Shown: one piece after another, positions 9,014 to 18,487 of the stretch
How the letters are laid out: every line of letters begins with the position of its first letter
How positions within the stretch are numbered: position 1 is the first letter of the stretch
Assembly: GCA_016125185.1 (NCBI GenBank)
Contig: WGMG01000004.1
Span: 248,001 to 312,000 of the forward strand
Direction: 5' to 3'
Source: Armatimonadota bacterium
GTDB lineage: Bacteria > Armatimonadota > Fimbriimonadia > Fimbriimonadales > Fimbriimonadaceae
Length of the DNA stretch: 64,000 nt
The notes under the pieces: generated by a model
Seen by the model: the letters and a program-made list of their open reading frames with translations, nothing else
The model's database searches: none
Told to the model about the DNA's origin: nothing
Made by a program: the position numbers and the translations under genes

Positions 9014-9517
9014 TTAGAGTTGAATTCGGAGAACCTGAGAACGGTCCTGCCAAACTCGCTCGACAACCTTGCCGACGCGCGAAAGCAGATGAAGGACGCG
9101 GTCATTATCGCCCACGATTACAGCCCGCCAATCGAGGATTCCGACTTGGCGACAATGGTCGGCCAAGGCTTGAATGAGCGCGGTTCCCACGCCGGTGTTC
9201 TGCCAAGAGTCGATCACGACAATGGCGACCTCGCCGACCTTTGGATCGCGAGTATCGCGATAGACCCGCGCAACGCCGACACCCTCGCCCTCCTCGCCAT
9301 CGTCGTCGATGGCCCGGCAGACATAAGCGATGTGGGTTTTGCCGTCGCACGCGGTCAGAAAGTCGAGTTCGGCATCCGTAAAAGCTCGACGATAGTGGTG
9401 GAACCGCTGGTAAAGCGTGGTCGGGCTCATTTTGCCTAAGCCGATCTGCAGATGCTCACGATCGACCGCCGAAATGGGGCGGACTCGGTAGCAACGGCCA
9501 TCGGACGTGAGGGGCAC
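9014..9517 (-). CDS. GNAT-family N-acetyltransferase
   Basis: 167 residues with a GTG start. The acetyl-CoA-binding motif A is seen as VGEVAIVVIDSWQNTGVGTALIQAL (split: VGEVAIVVID, QNTGVGTALIQAL), with the Q/R-x-x-G-x-G/A loop. This domain moves an acetyl group from acetyl-CoA to an amine on a small molecule or protein; the substrate cannot be read from sequence. It is divergent from the sulfide:quinone oxidoreductase gene. Confidence 0.88.
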   Translation of the reverse strand: MPLTSDGRCYRVRPISAVDREHLQIGLGKMSPTTLYQRFHHYRRAFTDAELDFLTACDGKTHIAYVCRAIDDDGEEGEGVGVARVYRDTRDPKVGEVAIVVIDSWQNTGVGTALIQALADHCRQVGILDWRAVIVGDNDRVLHLLSRVGKVVERVWQDRSQVLRIQL

Positions 9518-9596
9518 GATACTCTTACTACGACGCCAAGCCCCCCATGAATCACTTAATGGGCCCCATGTCTCTTACCAGTTAAGCGTGAGCAAC

Positions 9597-10805
9597 ATGT
9601 CAACCGAACAATTTGAAGTCGTCATCGTGGGTGGAGGCACCGCCGGCGTCGATATGGCCGCCCGACTTCGCCGCCACTTTTCCCCCGCCTCGATCGCCCT
9701 CTTGGAGCCGAGCGAGCACCACTATTACCAGCCGCTTTGGACGCTGGTCGGGGGCGGCGAAGCCACGAAGGAGCAGTCGATGCACCTGGAAAAGGATGTT
9801 TTGCCCCACGACATCACGTGGATCAAGGAGCGCGCCGCCGAGTTCGTGCCGAGCGAGAATCTGGTCGTTACCGACGGTGGACGCCACCTGACATACCGAT
9901 TCCTCATCGTAGCTCCAGGAATCAAGATCGACTGGGCGGCTATTCCCGGCCTGCCCGAAGCATTGAAGGATGATCCGCGTGTTTCGTCGAACTACGACTA
10001 CAACCTGGCCGAGAAGACTTGGCGAGCCGTGCAGAACTTCAAAGGCGGACAAGCGCTCTTCACCCATCCGGCCACACCCGTCAAGTGCGGCGGTGCGCCG
10101 CAGAAGATCATGTACTTGGCCGAGGACTACTGGCGCATCCACGGCGTGAGACCGAACGCGAAGGTCGACGGATTCTTCTCGACCGGCGGCATCTTCCCGA
10201 TTCCAGCGTACGCCAAGACCCTCAACGAGGTTCTCCAGCGCAAGGAGATCACCATGCACTTCCGCCGCGACCTGATCGAGATTCGGCCCGAGACGAGCGA
10301 AGCCGTGTTCCGCAACCTCGACGCGCCAGACGAGATCGAAACGGTCCGATACGATTTTATGCACGTGACACCGAAGATGTTCCCGCCCGATGTGGTGGCC
10401 AAGAGCCCGTTTGCGGTAGCCGATGGTCCGACCAAGGGCTGGTTTAAGGTGGACGTGAAGACCCTTCAGAACCCGGACTATCCCAGTGTCTTCGCCCTCG
10501 GCGACTCGGCCGCGCTTCCGACGAGCAAGACCGGCGCGGCCGTGCGCAAGCAGGCGGTCGTGGTGGAAAAGAACCTGATGTCGGTGATGAAGGGCGAGAG
10601 CCTGACCGCTGAGTACAACGGCTACACGTCGTGCCCGATCGTGACCGGCTATGGCAAGCTAGTGCTGGCCGAGTTTGGCTACGACGACAAGATCATGTCC
10701 AGCTTCCCGTTCGACACGACCAAGGAGCGTTGGTCGATGTATATGCTGAAGAAGCACGGCCTGCCGGTGATGTACTGGGATCTGATGATGAAGGGTTTAG
10801 CGTAG
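9597..10805 (+). CDS. sqr: Type II sulfide:quinone oxidoreductase
   Basis: 402 residues from the ATG at 9597. The N-terminal FAD-binding motif is VIVGGGTAGVDMAARL. The two redox cysteines expected of the SQOR-type enzyme are present: C164 in PVKCGGAPQKI and C346 in GYTSCPIVTGYG. The C-terminus has the hydrophobic membrane-contact helix (MYMLKKHGLPVMYWDLMMKG). The enzyme oxidises sulfide, passing electrons through FAD to quinone, at the inner face of the membrane. No persulfide dioxygenase or rhodanese lies beside it, so a detoxification role is more likely than lithotrophy, but this is inference. Confidence 0.9.
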   Translation: MSTEQFEVVIVGGGTAGVDMAARLRRHFSPASIALLEPSEHHYYQPLWTLVGGGEATKEQSMHLEKDVLPHDITWIKERAAEFVPSENLVVTDGGRHLTYRFLIVAPGIKIDWAAIPGLPEALKDDPRVSSNYDYNLAEKTWRAVQNFKGGQALFTHPATPVKCGGAPQKIMYLAEDYWRIHGVRPNAKVDGFFSTGGIFPIPAYAKTLNEVLQRKEITMHFRRDLIEIRPETSEAVFRNLDAPDEIETVRYDFMHVTPKMFPPDVVAKSPFAVADGPTKGWFKVDVKTLQNPDYPSVFALGDSAALPTSKTGAAVRKQAVVVEKNLMSVMKGESLTAEYNGYTSCPIVTGYGKLVLAEFGYDDKIMSSFPFDTTKERWSMYMLKKHGLPVMYWDLMMKGLA

Positions 10806-11107
10806 GATTTAGGGCGGAGGGCTCGCTTCGCTAGGGCAAAGGGAGCCTGTGAACGAAGTGAACAGGTGGGAATGGAATTGGCCGCCGTGAAATTGGGAAT
10901 TCCACTCCCTCCTGTTTGCCTAGGGTCTGCTCACCGCTCCCTCGGCCAGCGAAGGAGAATTGGCTCCCAAGAGCCTAGCGTGGGTAGGATTTCGCTCCAT
11001 TTTGGGAGTGCGAAAACCTATTTTGGCTTTGTACCTTCGAGGCGAAGAGAAAGATCAGAACCATCCTTCAACTTCCGCAACTGATAGAATAAGGCTGGGT
11101 AGTCACA
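10806..11107. other. Non-coding interval between SQR and GH53 genes
   Basis: About 300 bp with no supported gene. It contains an imperfect hairpin (arms CCTGT and ACAGG near 10846-10866) and GC-rich phrases resembling those in the other gene-free stretches of this window. A promoter for the GH53 gene presumably lies near its 3' end but no strong -35/-10 pair is visible. Confidence 0.5.
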
Positions 11108-12127
11108 ATGTTGTCCACAGCCCTCGTCGCGATCCTCGCCCAGACGTCCAGCGCCCAAGACTTTGCCTTCGGTGCCGACCTGTCTTTTCTGCGCCAAGCG
11201 GAGCAGCACGGCACCGTCTTCAAAGACACCGACAAGCCGATGCCCGGCCTGCAGATTTTCCGCAACCATGGCTACAACTGGATCCGCCTTCGCATCTTCG
11301 TTGATCCCAAAACCCTTCCGAACTCGCTCGACTACACCATTGCCGAGGCCAAGGACGCCAAGAAGCTGGGCTACAAATTCCTCCTCGATTTTCACTACGC
11401 CGACGACTGGGCTGACCCCGGCAAGCAACCGATTCCCGCCGCTTGGCGTGGCCAGACCCATCGCCAGCTCACCCAAACCGTGTTTGACTACACCCGCGAC
11501 ACGATTCAGGCGTTCCGCGAAGCCGACGTTCTGCCCGATATGGTGCAGGTCGGAAACGAAATCATCAGCGGCATGCTGTGGCCGGACGGCAAACTCCCCG
11601 ACCATTGGGACAACTTCGCGGACCTCGTCAGCGCGGGAGTTCGCGGAGTCGCGGCCGGAAGCGGAGACGGACCCAAGCCCCGCATCATGATCCACATCGA
11701 CCGAGGCGGCGACATGAAGGGCACGAAGTACTTCTTCGACCATCTCAATGCGTACGGAATCCCGTACGATGTCATCGGCCAATCCTACTATCCGTGGTGG
11801 CACGGCTCGCTGATGGACCTTCGCGCGAATCTCGACTTCATGGCCAATACGTACAAGAAGGACATCATGCTAGCCGAAGTCGCGTACAATTGGCGTCCCG
11901 GCGAGTACATGCGTCACCCAGGGCCGTTCCCTGAGAGCCCGGAAGGGCAAAGGCAGTTCCTCGATGAGGTGACGCGCCTGGTGCTTGCGACGCCGAACGG
12001 CCTTGGCAAAGGCGTGTTTTGGTGGGAACCAGCGGTGGAGGGTCCGTTGCGTCGCCGAGGAATGTTCGGCGATGATGGCAACGCCCTACCGGTCGTCAGC
12101 GTCTTCGACAAGTGGACTCGGCACTAG
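11108..12127 (+). CDS. GH53 arabinogalactan endo-beta-1,4-galactanase
   Basis: 339 residues. A short signal peptide ends near QTSSAQ. The barrel shows the GH53 signatures: FRNHGYNWIRLRIF, LLDFHYADDWADP, the acid/base glutamate E151 in VQVGNEI and the nucleophile E257 in MLAEVAYNW. It cuts beta-1,4-galactan side chains of pectin outside the cytoplasm. This matches the alpha-galactosidase/fucosidase operon further right, though it is not linked to it. Its stop overlaps the convergent dioxygenase stop by 4 bp. Confidence 0.93.
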   Translation: MLSTALVAILAQTSSAQDFAFGADLSFLRQAEQHGTVFKDTDKPMPGLQIFRNHGYNWIRLRIFVDPKTLPNSLDYTIAEAKDAKKLGYKFLLDFHYADDWADPGKQPIPAAWRGQTHRQLTQTVFDYTRDTIQAFREADVLPDMVQVGNEIISGMLWPDGKLPDHWDNFADLVSAGVRGVAAGSGDGPKPRIMIHIDRGGDMKGTKYFFDHLNAYGIPYDVIGQSYYPWWHGSLMDLRANLDFMANTYKKDIMLAEVAYNWRPGEYMRHPGPFPESPEGQRQFLDEVTRLVLATPNGLGKGVFWWEPAVEGPLRRRGMFGDDGNALPVVSVFDKWTRH

Positions 12128-12915
12128 TCTTCGTTCGCGATCGCCCGCGTGACGTGATGGTTAAAGCCCCGCAACACCAGGCGCACGTTCGGGTGCGTGA
12201 TCCCATCCTCGATTCGGTCGTCGCCAGAAAGCATCTGCACCAGCACGGTTTTCCGAATTTCGTTCGAGCGATTCGGCATCGAGCCGTGGATGGTGAAGTA
12301 GTGGAAGAACACGACGTCGCCCGGCTCGGCTTCGATTGGCGTCGCCTCCTCGATCGGGTACTTCGACAGGATTTCTCCGTCCGCGTGCCCGTTCGATTGG
12401 TCCAGCCGACCTAGCTTGTGGGTGCCCGGAAAAACCCGCAGACATCCCATCTCGTCCGTCGCTTGGCTCACGTGGATGACTCCCGCGATCATCGAGTCCT
12501 TCACACTCGGAAAGTAGTCCCAGTCCTGGTGCATCGGGAACGGCGCGCCGTTTTCCGCCGGTTTTTGGAACAGTTTGGTGTGGTGGAGCACGATGTCGGG
12601 GCCTAAAATCGCCTCGGTGACGTCGAGAAAACGCTCTTGAAAGAGCGCCAACGACCAAGCCGCCGAGAATTTCTGCACGTTGTGCGTATGCGTCACGACC
12701 GTGTCGGCGACCCCCATCTTATCCATCGCCGCCCCGCCCCATCGCGCATTGGTGTTCTCGCCCGAAGCGTTCAACTGATCGACGATCCGATCGAAGTCGC
12801 GCTCAAGCTCGGCCACCTCGGTGGGCGAGAAAACGCCTTTGGCGAGGTAGTAGCCCTTCTCGAAAAATTCCTGACGAATTTCTTCGGCGGACGGTGCGAC
12901 GATCGTGTTGCTCAT
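12124..12915 (-). CDS. Phytanoyl-CoA dioxygenase (PhyH) family Fe(II)/2-oxoglutarate oxygenase
   Basis: 263 residues, no signal peptide. The iron triad is visible: H129 and D131 in FPMHQDWDYFP and H210 in FFHYFTIHGSMPNRS. The double-stranded beta-helix fold is of the PhyH type. Such enzymes hydroxylate diverse small molecules using 2-oxoglutarate and oxygen. It is divergent from an AraC-family gene (65 bp apart), which probably controls it. Substrate unknown. Confidence 0.9.
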   Translation of the reverse strand: MSNTIVAPSAEEIRQEFFEKGYYLAKGVFSPTEVAELERDFDRIVDQLNASGENTNARWGGAAMDKMGVADTVVTHTHNVQKFSAAWSLALFQERFLDVTEAILGPDIVLHHTKLFQKPAENGAPFPMHQDWDYFPSVKDSMIAGVIHVSQATDEMGCLRVFPGTHKLGRLDQSNGHADGEILSKYPIEEATPIEAEPGDVVFFHYFTIHGSMPNRSNEIRKTVLVQMLSGDDRIEDGITHPNVRLVLRGFNHHVTRAIANED

Positions 12916-12980
12916 GAGAGTAGAATAGATGAGAAATCTAACGCCTAGCCAGGCTAAAAGGCGTCAATATTCGGAGGAAA

Positions 12981-13796
12981 ATGGACACGCCAACTTATCT
13001 GCTCACCGTTGAACCTGGCGGCATCTGCATTTTCGACCGGGAACCGACCAATTCTCAGCACAGCCACCCCTATTGGGAGATTTGTTTGGTCCTGCGTGGC
13101 ACCGGCGAATACATCGAATCTGGCGCGACCTACCCGGTCGGCCCCGGCGTTCTGTTTGCGTCTCCGCCCAACGTGGTTCACGAAATCCGGTCGCCCAAAA
13201 CGCGCGACCTCGAACTGTTTTTCGTCTCCTTCACGACCAAAGGCTCGCCGGGCGGCATGGGCGACGAGGACGACCTGGTGGTGGAGGCGTTTCTACGCGG
13301 GCACGAGGTTTTGCTACCCGACATGTCTAGCCTTCGGCCATTCGTCGATCTCATCCTCGGCACCGCCAGCCAAGGGATGCAGAACAAACTCGCCCGACTC
13401 TTCGCGCTGGAAGCCATGGACCGCCTGCGAACCGGTCCAAAGTCGACCACCGAACGGGTTGCCGTCTCGCCCGAAATCCGCCGGGCCTTGGAGTTCATCG
13501 ACTCTCAATGCGACCGCTCATTGACCATTGGTGAGGTCGCCGACCACGTCTCCCTCTCGGCCCGCTCGATCCATCGCCGGTTCGTCACGCAACTTGGGCA
13601 CAGCGTCGCGAAGGAGATTCGCCGCCGAAAGATGCGGCGCGCCGCGCACCTGCTCCTCATGGGCTACTCGGTGCAGGAGGTCGCGCACACAGTCGGCATC
13701 GAGGACCCCAGCCAGTTTTCTGCCGCCTTCCTGGCCGAAATCGGCTCCCGGCCGAAGAAGTTTCAGCAGACTTATCTACCGGGCAATCTTCGGTAA
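12981..13796 (+). CDS. AraC-family regulator with cupin sensor domain
   Basis: 271 residues. GGAGGA lies three bases before the ATG. The N-terminal 100 residues are a cupin-like sensor (HSHPYWEICLVLRGTGEYI, PGVLFASPPNVVHEI). The C-terminal 100 hold the two AraC helix-turn-helix motifs (IGEVADHVSLSARSIHRRF and VQEVAHTVGIEDPSQFSAAF). It probably senses a small molecule and controls the divergent PhyH gene. Its 3' end overlaps the convergent dockerin gene by about 21 bp. Confidence 0.93.
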   Translation: MDTPTYLLTVEPGGICIFDREPTNSQHSHPYWEICLVLRGTGEYIESGATYPVGPGVLFASPPNVVHEIRSPKTRDLELFFVSFTTKGSPGGMGDEDDLVVEAFLRGHEVLLPDMSSLRPFVDLILGTASQGMQNKLARLFALEAMDRLRTGPKSTTERVAVSPEIRRALEFIDSQCDRSLTIGEVADHVSLSARSIHRRFVTQLGHSVAKEIRRRKMRRAAHLLLMGYSVQEVAHTVGIEDPSQFSAAFLAEIGSRPKKFQQTYLPGNLR

Positions 13797-14291
13797 ACCT
13801 AGGTTCGCCCTTGCGATTCGAACGTCGGCTTGGTCGACGACATTGTCGCCATTGAGGTCACAATTAGCGCCGCAAAATCGGTCGACATCGTCGCCAAAAA
13901 TCCACCGATGGGAACCACTACGAACCCCGAGGTAGCTCTTAATCTCCGACACATCCCACTCATCGATCTTGCCATCGCCATTGACGTCGCCGATGATCGG
14001 TTTCAGATTCCCAAGGTCCACGGTCTGCTTGACGGAGAAATCCACATTGGTGGTTATTGGTAGCATGCCTTGGCCAGAAACCGTGACCCGATATTTGCCC
14101 GAGGGGGTTTGAAACAAGACAATCTCGGCAACACCCTTCCGGGTATCGACTGAGGTCTCCTCAATGTCCTTCTTACCATCGAGGCTGGCCACTCGAAAAG
14201 TGACTTCGCGGTCGCCCAGTATTCCGATCGGTCGGCAGGTAAGACTAAAAGGGCTTCCAGCAATCGCGAGGCTCGCCAGGGTCAGAACCAT
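13776..14291 (-). CDS. Secreted protein with C-terminal dockerin type I domain
   Basis: 171 residues from the ATG at 14291, where a signal peptide begins (MVLTLASLAIAGSPFSL). The middle is a beta-sandwich-like stretch. The C-terminus has two dockerin/EF-hand-like calcium repeats, GDVNGDGKIDEWDVSEI and CDLNGDNVVDQADVRIA. Dockerins bind cohesins in cellulosomes, but in non-cellulolytic phyla they occur on many secreted proteins without known partners. No cohesin gene is seen here. It is the last of a possible three-gene set with PEBP and PEP-CTERM genes. Confidence 0.8.
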   Translation of the reverse strand: MVLTLASLAIAGSPFSLTCRPIGILGDREVTFRVASLDGKKDIEETSVDTRKGVAEIVLFQTPSGKYRVTVSGQGMLPITTNVDFSVKQTVDLGNLKPIIGDVNGDGKIDEWDVSEIKSYLGVRSGSHRWIFGDDVDRFCGANCDLNGDNVVDQADVRIARANLGLPKIAR

Positions 14292-14323
14292 GGTGCCATT
14301 ATGCCAGAAATGTCCTGTCCTTC

Positions 14324-14848
14324 CTACTGGTGCGTAAATAACCCGATCATCGCACCACTTGCCAGCACGTGACTCTTCATCGCTGCCACCACGTCCGCCT
14401 TCGATGCTCCCGCCGCCAGAGACAGCTTGGTATCCAACGCAAACACGTGAAAGAAATAGTGGTGCGTGCCGGAAGGTGGCTTCGGTCCAAAGTAGCCTTG
14501 CTCGCCCGCGCCATTGACTCCCTCCACCGCGCCGGACGGCGCTTTGCCTTCCTCGATGGAGCCGGATGGGTCGATGTTGAACACCACCCAATGCACGAAT
14601 GGCGAACTGCCGGGCGCGTCCGGGTCATCGACGATGACTACCATGCTCAAAGTGCCGGAAGGCGGCCTTGACCACGAAAGCGAGGGCGACACATTCCCAC
14701 CTTCCTTGCTAAACTTCGCCGGGATTTCCTGGTTCGCGCTAAACGAGCCCGACGTCACTGTGAGAGTCGCGCCGCCGGTCGGCAGTGGCGGCTCGGCGTG
14801 GCCACAACCGATCAGCACGAGGGCCGAAAGGGCCAAGATGGTTTTCAT
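14324..14848 (-). CDS. PEBP (YbhB/YbcL-type) lipoprotein
   Basis: 174 residues. A lipoprotein signal ends at LIGC (C15). The core matches phosphatidylethanolamine-binding / Raf-kinase-inhibitor-like proteins: NVSPSLSWSRPPSGT, VVIVDDPDAP, FVHWVVFNI, GYFGPKPPSGTHHYFFHVFALD. The conserved anion-binding pocket (DPDAP, HW, GP-HHY) is intact. The bacterial role is unclear. It lies 25 bp after the PEP-CTERM gene on the same strand. Confidence 0.92.
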   Translation of the reverse strand: MKTILALSALVLIGCGHAEPPLPTGGATLTVTSGSFSANQEIPAKFSKEGGNVSPSLSWSRPPSGTLSMVVIVDDPDAPGSSPFVHWVVFNIDPSGSIEEGKAPSGAVEGVNGAGEQGYFGPKPPSGTHHYFFHVFALDTKLSLAAGASKADVVAAMKSHVLASGAMIGLFTHQ

Positions 14849-14873
14849 CCTGACCCCATTATGCGACGGAATC

Positions 14874-15644
14874 CTACGACCGTGTATTGCGTCGTCGCAG
14901 CAAGCCCAGCCCGCCGATCGCCAAGACGACGAAGCTCAGTGGCTCCGGCACTACGTCCAGATTGTCCAGCGTAAAGATCGCGTGGGAGTACGCCGTATCG
15001 TTCGATAGTGAGCTAGTCTGAGCGTTTGTATCGAGCATGTAGGTGCCCTCCGTCAGGGTTCCGTTATACGAAAAATCGCTTCCGTTCGGAAGGGAAATGG
15101 AGGACCATACGTTGCCCCAATTTCCGTTCGTCAGCTTCATGATTCGCACCTCGGCGTGCGGAACGTTGGGCCCCGCCGAGAGCCAATCAGCGTGCCCGGA
15201 CAGGGAATAGTTCATGCCCGCCGCGCCTACTTCAAAGGTGAGCGACAAGCGATTTGAGCCGCTGGAGTTTGACGCATACGAACCCGAGCCCGGGCCATCG
15301 CTGGCACAAACGAACTGTGAGGTCAACGCTCCCGAGATGAAGTCGAAGTTCGACATCGACCCCGAAATGGCATAGCTCTGGCTCACCAGCGCGTTGAGGT
15401 CGGCATACCACGGGGACTGCAGATACATGCCCGACTTATGACCGTCCAACGTAAGGGCTGGACTGCTCGATGCCTCCAGCGTGGTCGACAGGAAGTCGTC
15501 GACGACCGGCGTCCAATCGAGGCTTTGGCCATAGCCGCCCGAATAGTGCATCGTCGTGTCTCTTGCCGTCAGCATTTGGGCCATCCCCATTTGCGCCATG
15601 GCCGCGGATCCAATTAATACAAGGAATAATTTGCTCTGATTCAT
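14874..15644 (-). CDS. PEP-CTERM sorting-signal protein
   Basis: 256 residues from the ATG at 15644, with a signal peptide ending near MGMAQ. The body is rich in Ser, Gly and Asn, as in extracellular matrix proteins. The C-terminus is VPEPLSFVVLAIGGLGLLRRR, that is a VPEP motif, hydrophobic helix and arginine cluster, read by the exosortase system. The protein is therefore expected to be processed at the envelope and exposed or released. No exosortase gene is present in this window. The 14 extra codons of the longer frame are not supported. Confidence 0.88.
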   Translation of the reverse strand: MNQSKLFLVLIGSAAMAQMGMAQMLTARDTTMHYSGGYGQSLDWTPVVDDFLSTTLEASSSPALTLDGHKSGMYLQSPWYADLNALVSQSYAISGSMSNFDFISGALTSQFVCASDGPGSGSYASNSSGSNRLSLTFEVGAAGMNYSLSGHADWLSAGPNVPHAEVRIMKLTNGNWGNVWSSISLPNGSDFSYNGTLTEGTYMLDTNAQTSSLSNDTAYSHAIFTLDNLDVVPEPLSFVVLAIGGLGLLRRRNTRS

Positions 15645-15724
15645 GTCTGAACTCGGCGCCGACGTACGGCGTCGAGCCTCCGACACTACTCTACAAACCC
15701 GACCGTCACAAAACCGTCACAAGT

Positions 15725-18217
15725 CTACGAAACCCACGTCTGACCCATCTCGACGACGACCCACTCGTCGCCGAATTTCTTGACGATGCCCTGATAGCCG
15801 GTCCCGTTCAGCCCGCCGTAGGCGGTCGAGATTTCGACTGTCGCGATGGTCTTGTCCGCATTCCACTGGATCGGCGAGACATTGATCAGGCCGATACCCT
15901 GCTCGTAGCACATCCCCAGCGGCAGGGTCCATCGCTCGCTATTTTCGGGAGCCCACATCACCGTGCCGCGCCGTCCCGGCATCTCGAACGACTTCATCCC
16001 TTTCGGTCCGTAGAACAGGGCCGGACCCTCGCTATCCGAGTCGTGATATCGCGCCTCGAACGCCGCCGCCAGCACCTTTTCGTCTTCGGTTAGTGTGCGG
16101 TTGGCCACGTTCGGCCAAGGGTCCACCCCGTCCAGATCGCCGTCGCCGTCGGTGTCGGCCTTCTGGGGGTCGGTCCCCAGCCGCTTCTCTTCCAGGTCGG
16201 TCAGCCCGTCGTGATCCGAGTCCTTCGATAGCTCAGGATTGCCCACTAAGAGCTTCACCCAATCGGTTTTTACGAGTTCCTTAGCCGTCTTGCCCGCGAT
16301 CTTCGGTTCGGCGGGCGGATTCTTGACCCAACGGCTGATGCCATCCAGCGAAACGCCAGTGAACAGTGGGTTCGTCCACTTTCCGTTCACCTTTTCGGCG
16401 AGCCACAGGTCGCCCGCGCTCCCCAACACGCCGCTCGTCAGCAGGCCCCAGGTGCGCCCGCTGGCGTCCTTCTTCTCGGCTTCGGGCTTGGTGGTTGTTC
16501 CGAATTCGCCCGCCCCCAGATAGCCGGTCAGGACTCGCTCGCCGATCGGCCGCAGAAGCTCGCGATGGTGACGTTGCTTCAACACTTCCTGCAGGCCCTC
16601 TTCGCCGCCGGTTCCCGCTAGGTGCCAGTACGCCTGGATACGCAGTTCACTGTCCGCCTTCGGGTCGCGAAGGGCCTTCAGCATGAACGCGATGGCCCGC
16701 GGGTCCTTGCTTTGGATGATGTACGATCGAGCCACGTACGTCGCCGACTCGTACAGCTCGAAGCCCGGCGTTTTGACCCCTTCCAGCTCATTCAAAAAGA
16801 ACGGAGTGATGACCTCAGGGTCGCCATGTTGAGCCAGCAAACCAAGCAAAAAGGGCTTGGCCGAGCTTTCCTTCGAGGCATTCTTCAGTGTGTCCAGCAG
16901 GTCGTTCGTCCGGTTCTTGCCCGTCACCTTTTCCAGCAGGTCGGCGAGATCGTGGTACTTGCTGTAGAGGGCGTACGAGTCGATTTTCTGGTTCTTTTCT
17001 GCCACGTCGTACTCGTCGCACACCTTCATCAGTCGATGCAGGACCGGCGGAAACGCGTCGTCACCCAGGCTCATCAGCCGAGTCTTACCCGCGGAATCGA
17101 GGTCGTCGAATCTGGCGACCATCTGCTCCGCCAGAGCCTGACGACCCTTCGAGTCGGTCGGTATCGGCGTCTCCTCTCCATGAACGTAGCGAAGCAAGCG
17201 GGTGCCATCGAAGCACACCAGCGATTTTCCGTCCGTCCACACCGGCTGAGGCGGCATTGATGCGGGACCGCCTTTGAAAGCGACCTTCCCTTTGAGGTCG
17301 CAGATGTAGGCTGTGTTTTCACCCACGATGAACGTCGTTTGGCCCAAAATCGAACCGTATTGGTACCCGCCGCTCATGTTGTGGCTCCCGGTTTCTTTTG
17401 ACCAAATCACCTTGCCGGTCTTAGCGTCCACCTCGGCCACGTAGCCATGGTCAAGCCCAAGAAAGAGCCCGCCGGTGACGCCTCCATACTCGCCGTAGCC
17501 GAATTTCGGGAGTGTCCAAAGAACCTTTCCGGTCTGCAAACTACGGCCCACTGAGCCCAAGTTGGTTTCGATCCAAACCACGCCGACAACTGTGGGCAAT
17601 GTGCCCTTGAACATATACGATTGTTCCTGAACCCAAACCTGCTTGCCAGTTTTCGGGTTCAATCCCACCACCGAATGGCCCGAGTGAACCGCGAGACCGG
17701 TCGGGCTTGCGACAATCGCTCGGGGTGTTTTGTTGTCCAAGGACTGCTTGTCGGCCTTCCACGGCGTCGAGGTCCACCGTGCTTTTCTCGTCGTTAGGTC
17801 CACGGCGGAGACGGTGGTCGGCTTGAGGGAAACGTAGAGCGTGTTGCCGGCCAGAGCGATGGCCGAATTGCTGGTTATCGGCCCCATCTGCCATGCAATC
17901 TTGCCCGTCTTGAGGTCAAGGGCGTAGAGATGCGACGGCTTGCGGTAACCGCTCGCCGACACCAGCACCTTATCTTTGGCGAGAAGCAGATGCTCGCCCG
18001 ACTCTTCGTTGGGGAGTTGGGTGCTCCAAAGCCGTGCCATGGTGGGCAGGGAAAAGGCGTTGCACTGGTTGCTGTTCACGGCGATGAAGACGTTGCCAGC
18101 GACGATCGTTTCTGGATTGTAACTGCTGGAAAAAACCGGTACCGTCGCCTCGCGCCTGTACGGCGGCATGGGCGGATGAACGGACGACGAGTCGGTGGCG
18201 ATGAGAAGCCAAATCAT
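15725..18217 (-). CDS. PQQ-type beta-propeller protein with HEAT-like and calcium-repeat domains
   Basis: 830 residues from the ATG at 18217 (MIWLLIA, weak export signal). Residues about 30-340 carry repeated propeller blades of the PQQ-enzyme type (KTGKIAWQMG, KTGKQVWVQE, KTGKVIWSKE). The middle (about 370-600) is helical and HEAT-like (DPRAIAFMLKALRDPKADSEL). Near 685-720 lies a thrombospondin type-3-like calcium segment (DSDHDGLTDLEEKRLGTDP, then DTDGDGDLDGVDPWP). Catalytic residues of PQQ dehydrogenases are not evident, so a scaffold or binding role is more likely. Longer frame to 18262 is less likely. Confidence 0.85.
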   Translation of the reverse strand: MIWLLIATDSSSVHPPMPPYRREATVPVFSSSYNPETIVAGNVFIAVNSNQCNAFSLPTMARLWSTQLPNEESGEHLLLAKDKVLVSASGYRKPSHLYALDLKTGKIAWQMGPITSNSAIALAGNTLYVSLKPTTVSAVDLTTRKARWTSTPWKADKQSLDNKTPRAIVASPTGLAVHSGHSVVGLNPKTGKQVWVQEQSYMFKGTLPTVVGVVWIETNLGSVGRSLQTGKVLWTLPKFGYGEYGGVTGGLFLGLDHGYVAEVDAKTGKVIWSKETGSHNMSGGYQYGSILGQTTFIVGENTAYICDLKGKVAFKGGPASMPPQPVWTDGKSLVCFDGTRLLRYVHGEETPIPTDSKGRQALAEQMVARFDDLDSAGKTRLMSLGDDAFPPVLHRLMKVCDEYDVAEKNQKIDSYALYSKYHDLADLLEKVTGKNRTNDLLDTLKNASKESSAKPFLLGLLAQHGDPEVITPFFLNELEGVKTPGFELYESATYVARSYIIQSKDPRAIAFMLKALRDPKADSELRIQAYWHLAGTGGEEGLQEVLKQRHHRELLRPIGERVLTGYLGAGEFGTTTKPEAEKKDASGRTWGLLTSGVLGSAGDLWLAEKVNGKWTNPLFTGVSLDGISRWVKNPPAEPKIAGKTAKELVKTDWVKLLVGNPELSKDSDHDGLTDLEEKRLGTDPQKADTDGDGDLDGVDPWPNVANRTLTEDEKVLAAAFEARYHDSDSEGPALFYGPKGMKSFEMPGRRGTVMWAPENSERWTLPLGMCYEQGIGLINVSPIQWNADKTIATVEISTAYGGLNGTGYQGIVKKFGDEWVVVEMGQTWVS

Positions 18218-18306
18218 ACGAAACCCCACCTCATGATAACAAAGGTTAGTGCCTGATGCCATCCAAAGCGTTCAAGCGATGCGTTGAGGATGGCCAAAAT
18301 TGGGGG

Positions 18307-18325
18307 CACAGGCGTCTAGTCTGTG
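18307..18325. repeat. Short hairpin, TCT-loop family (degenerate)
   Basis: Arms CACAGGCG and AGTCTGTG around TCT; five Watson-Crick pairs at the base, then a wobble and one further pair. It sits 23 bp from the next hairpin in the same gene-free interval. Confidence 0.5.
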
Positions 18326-18348
18326 AAAGCACGAAGCCATTTGGGAGG

Positions 18349-18367
18349 GGCGGGCATCTTGCCCGCC
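18349..18367. repeat. Short hairpin, TCT-loop family
   Basis: Perfect 8-bp stem (GGCGGGCA with TGCCCGCC) around a TCT loop, preceded by GGGAGG. It lies in the gene-free stretch 18218-18487, where no T run marks it as a simple terminator. Confidence 0.65.
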
Positions 18368-18487
18368 AAGAAAGATTTTTGAGGTAAGAGCCTCTGAAAT
18401 CTGCGCCACGAAGGATTGGATTTTGAGGTGAGGACGCCGGAATGGAGGGGATCTTGGCAGCAACCCCAAATCAAGCCGATCACTACA

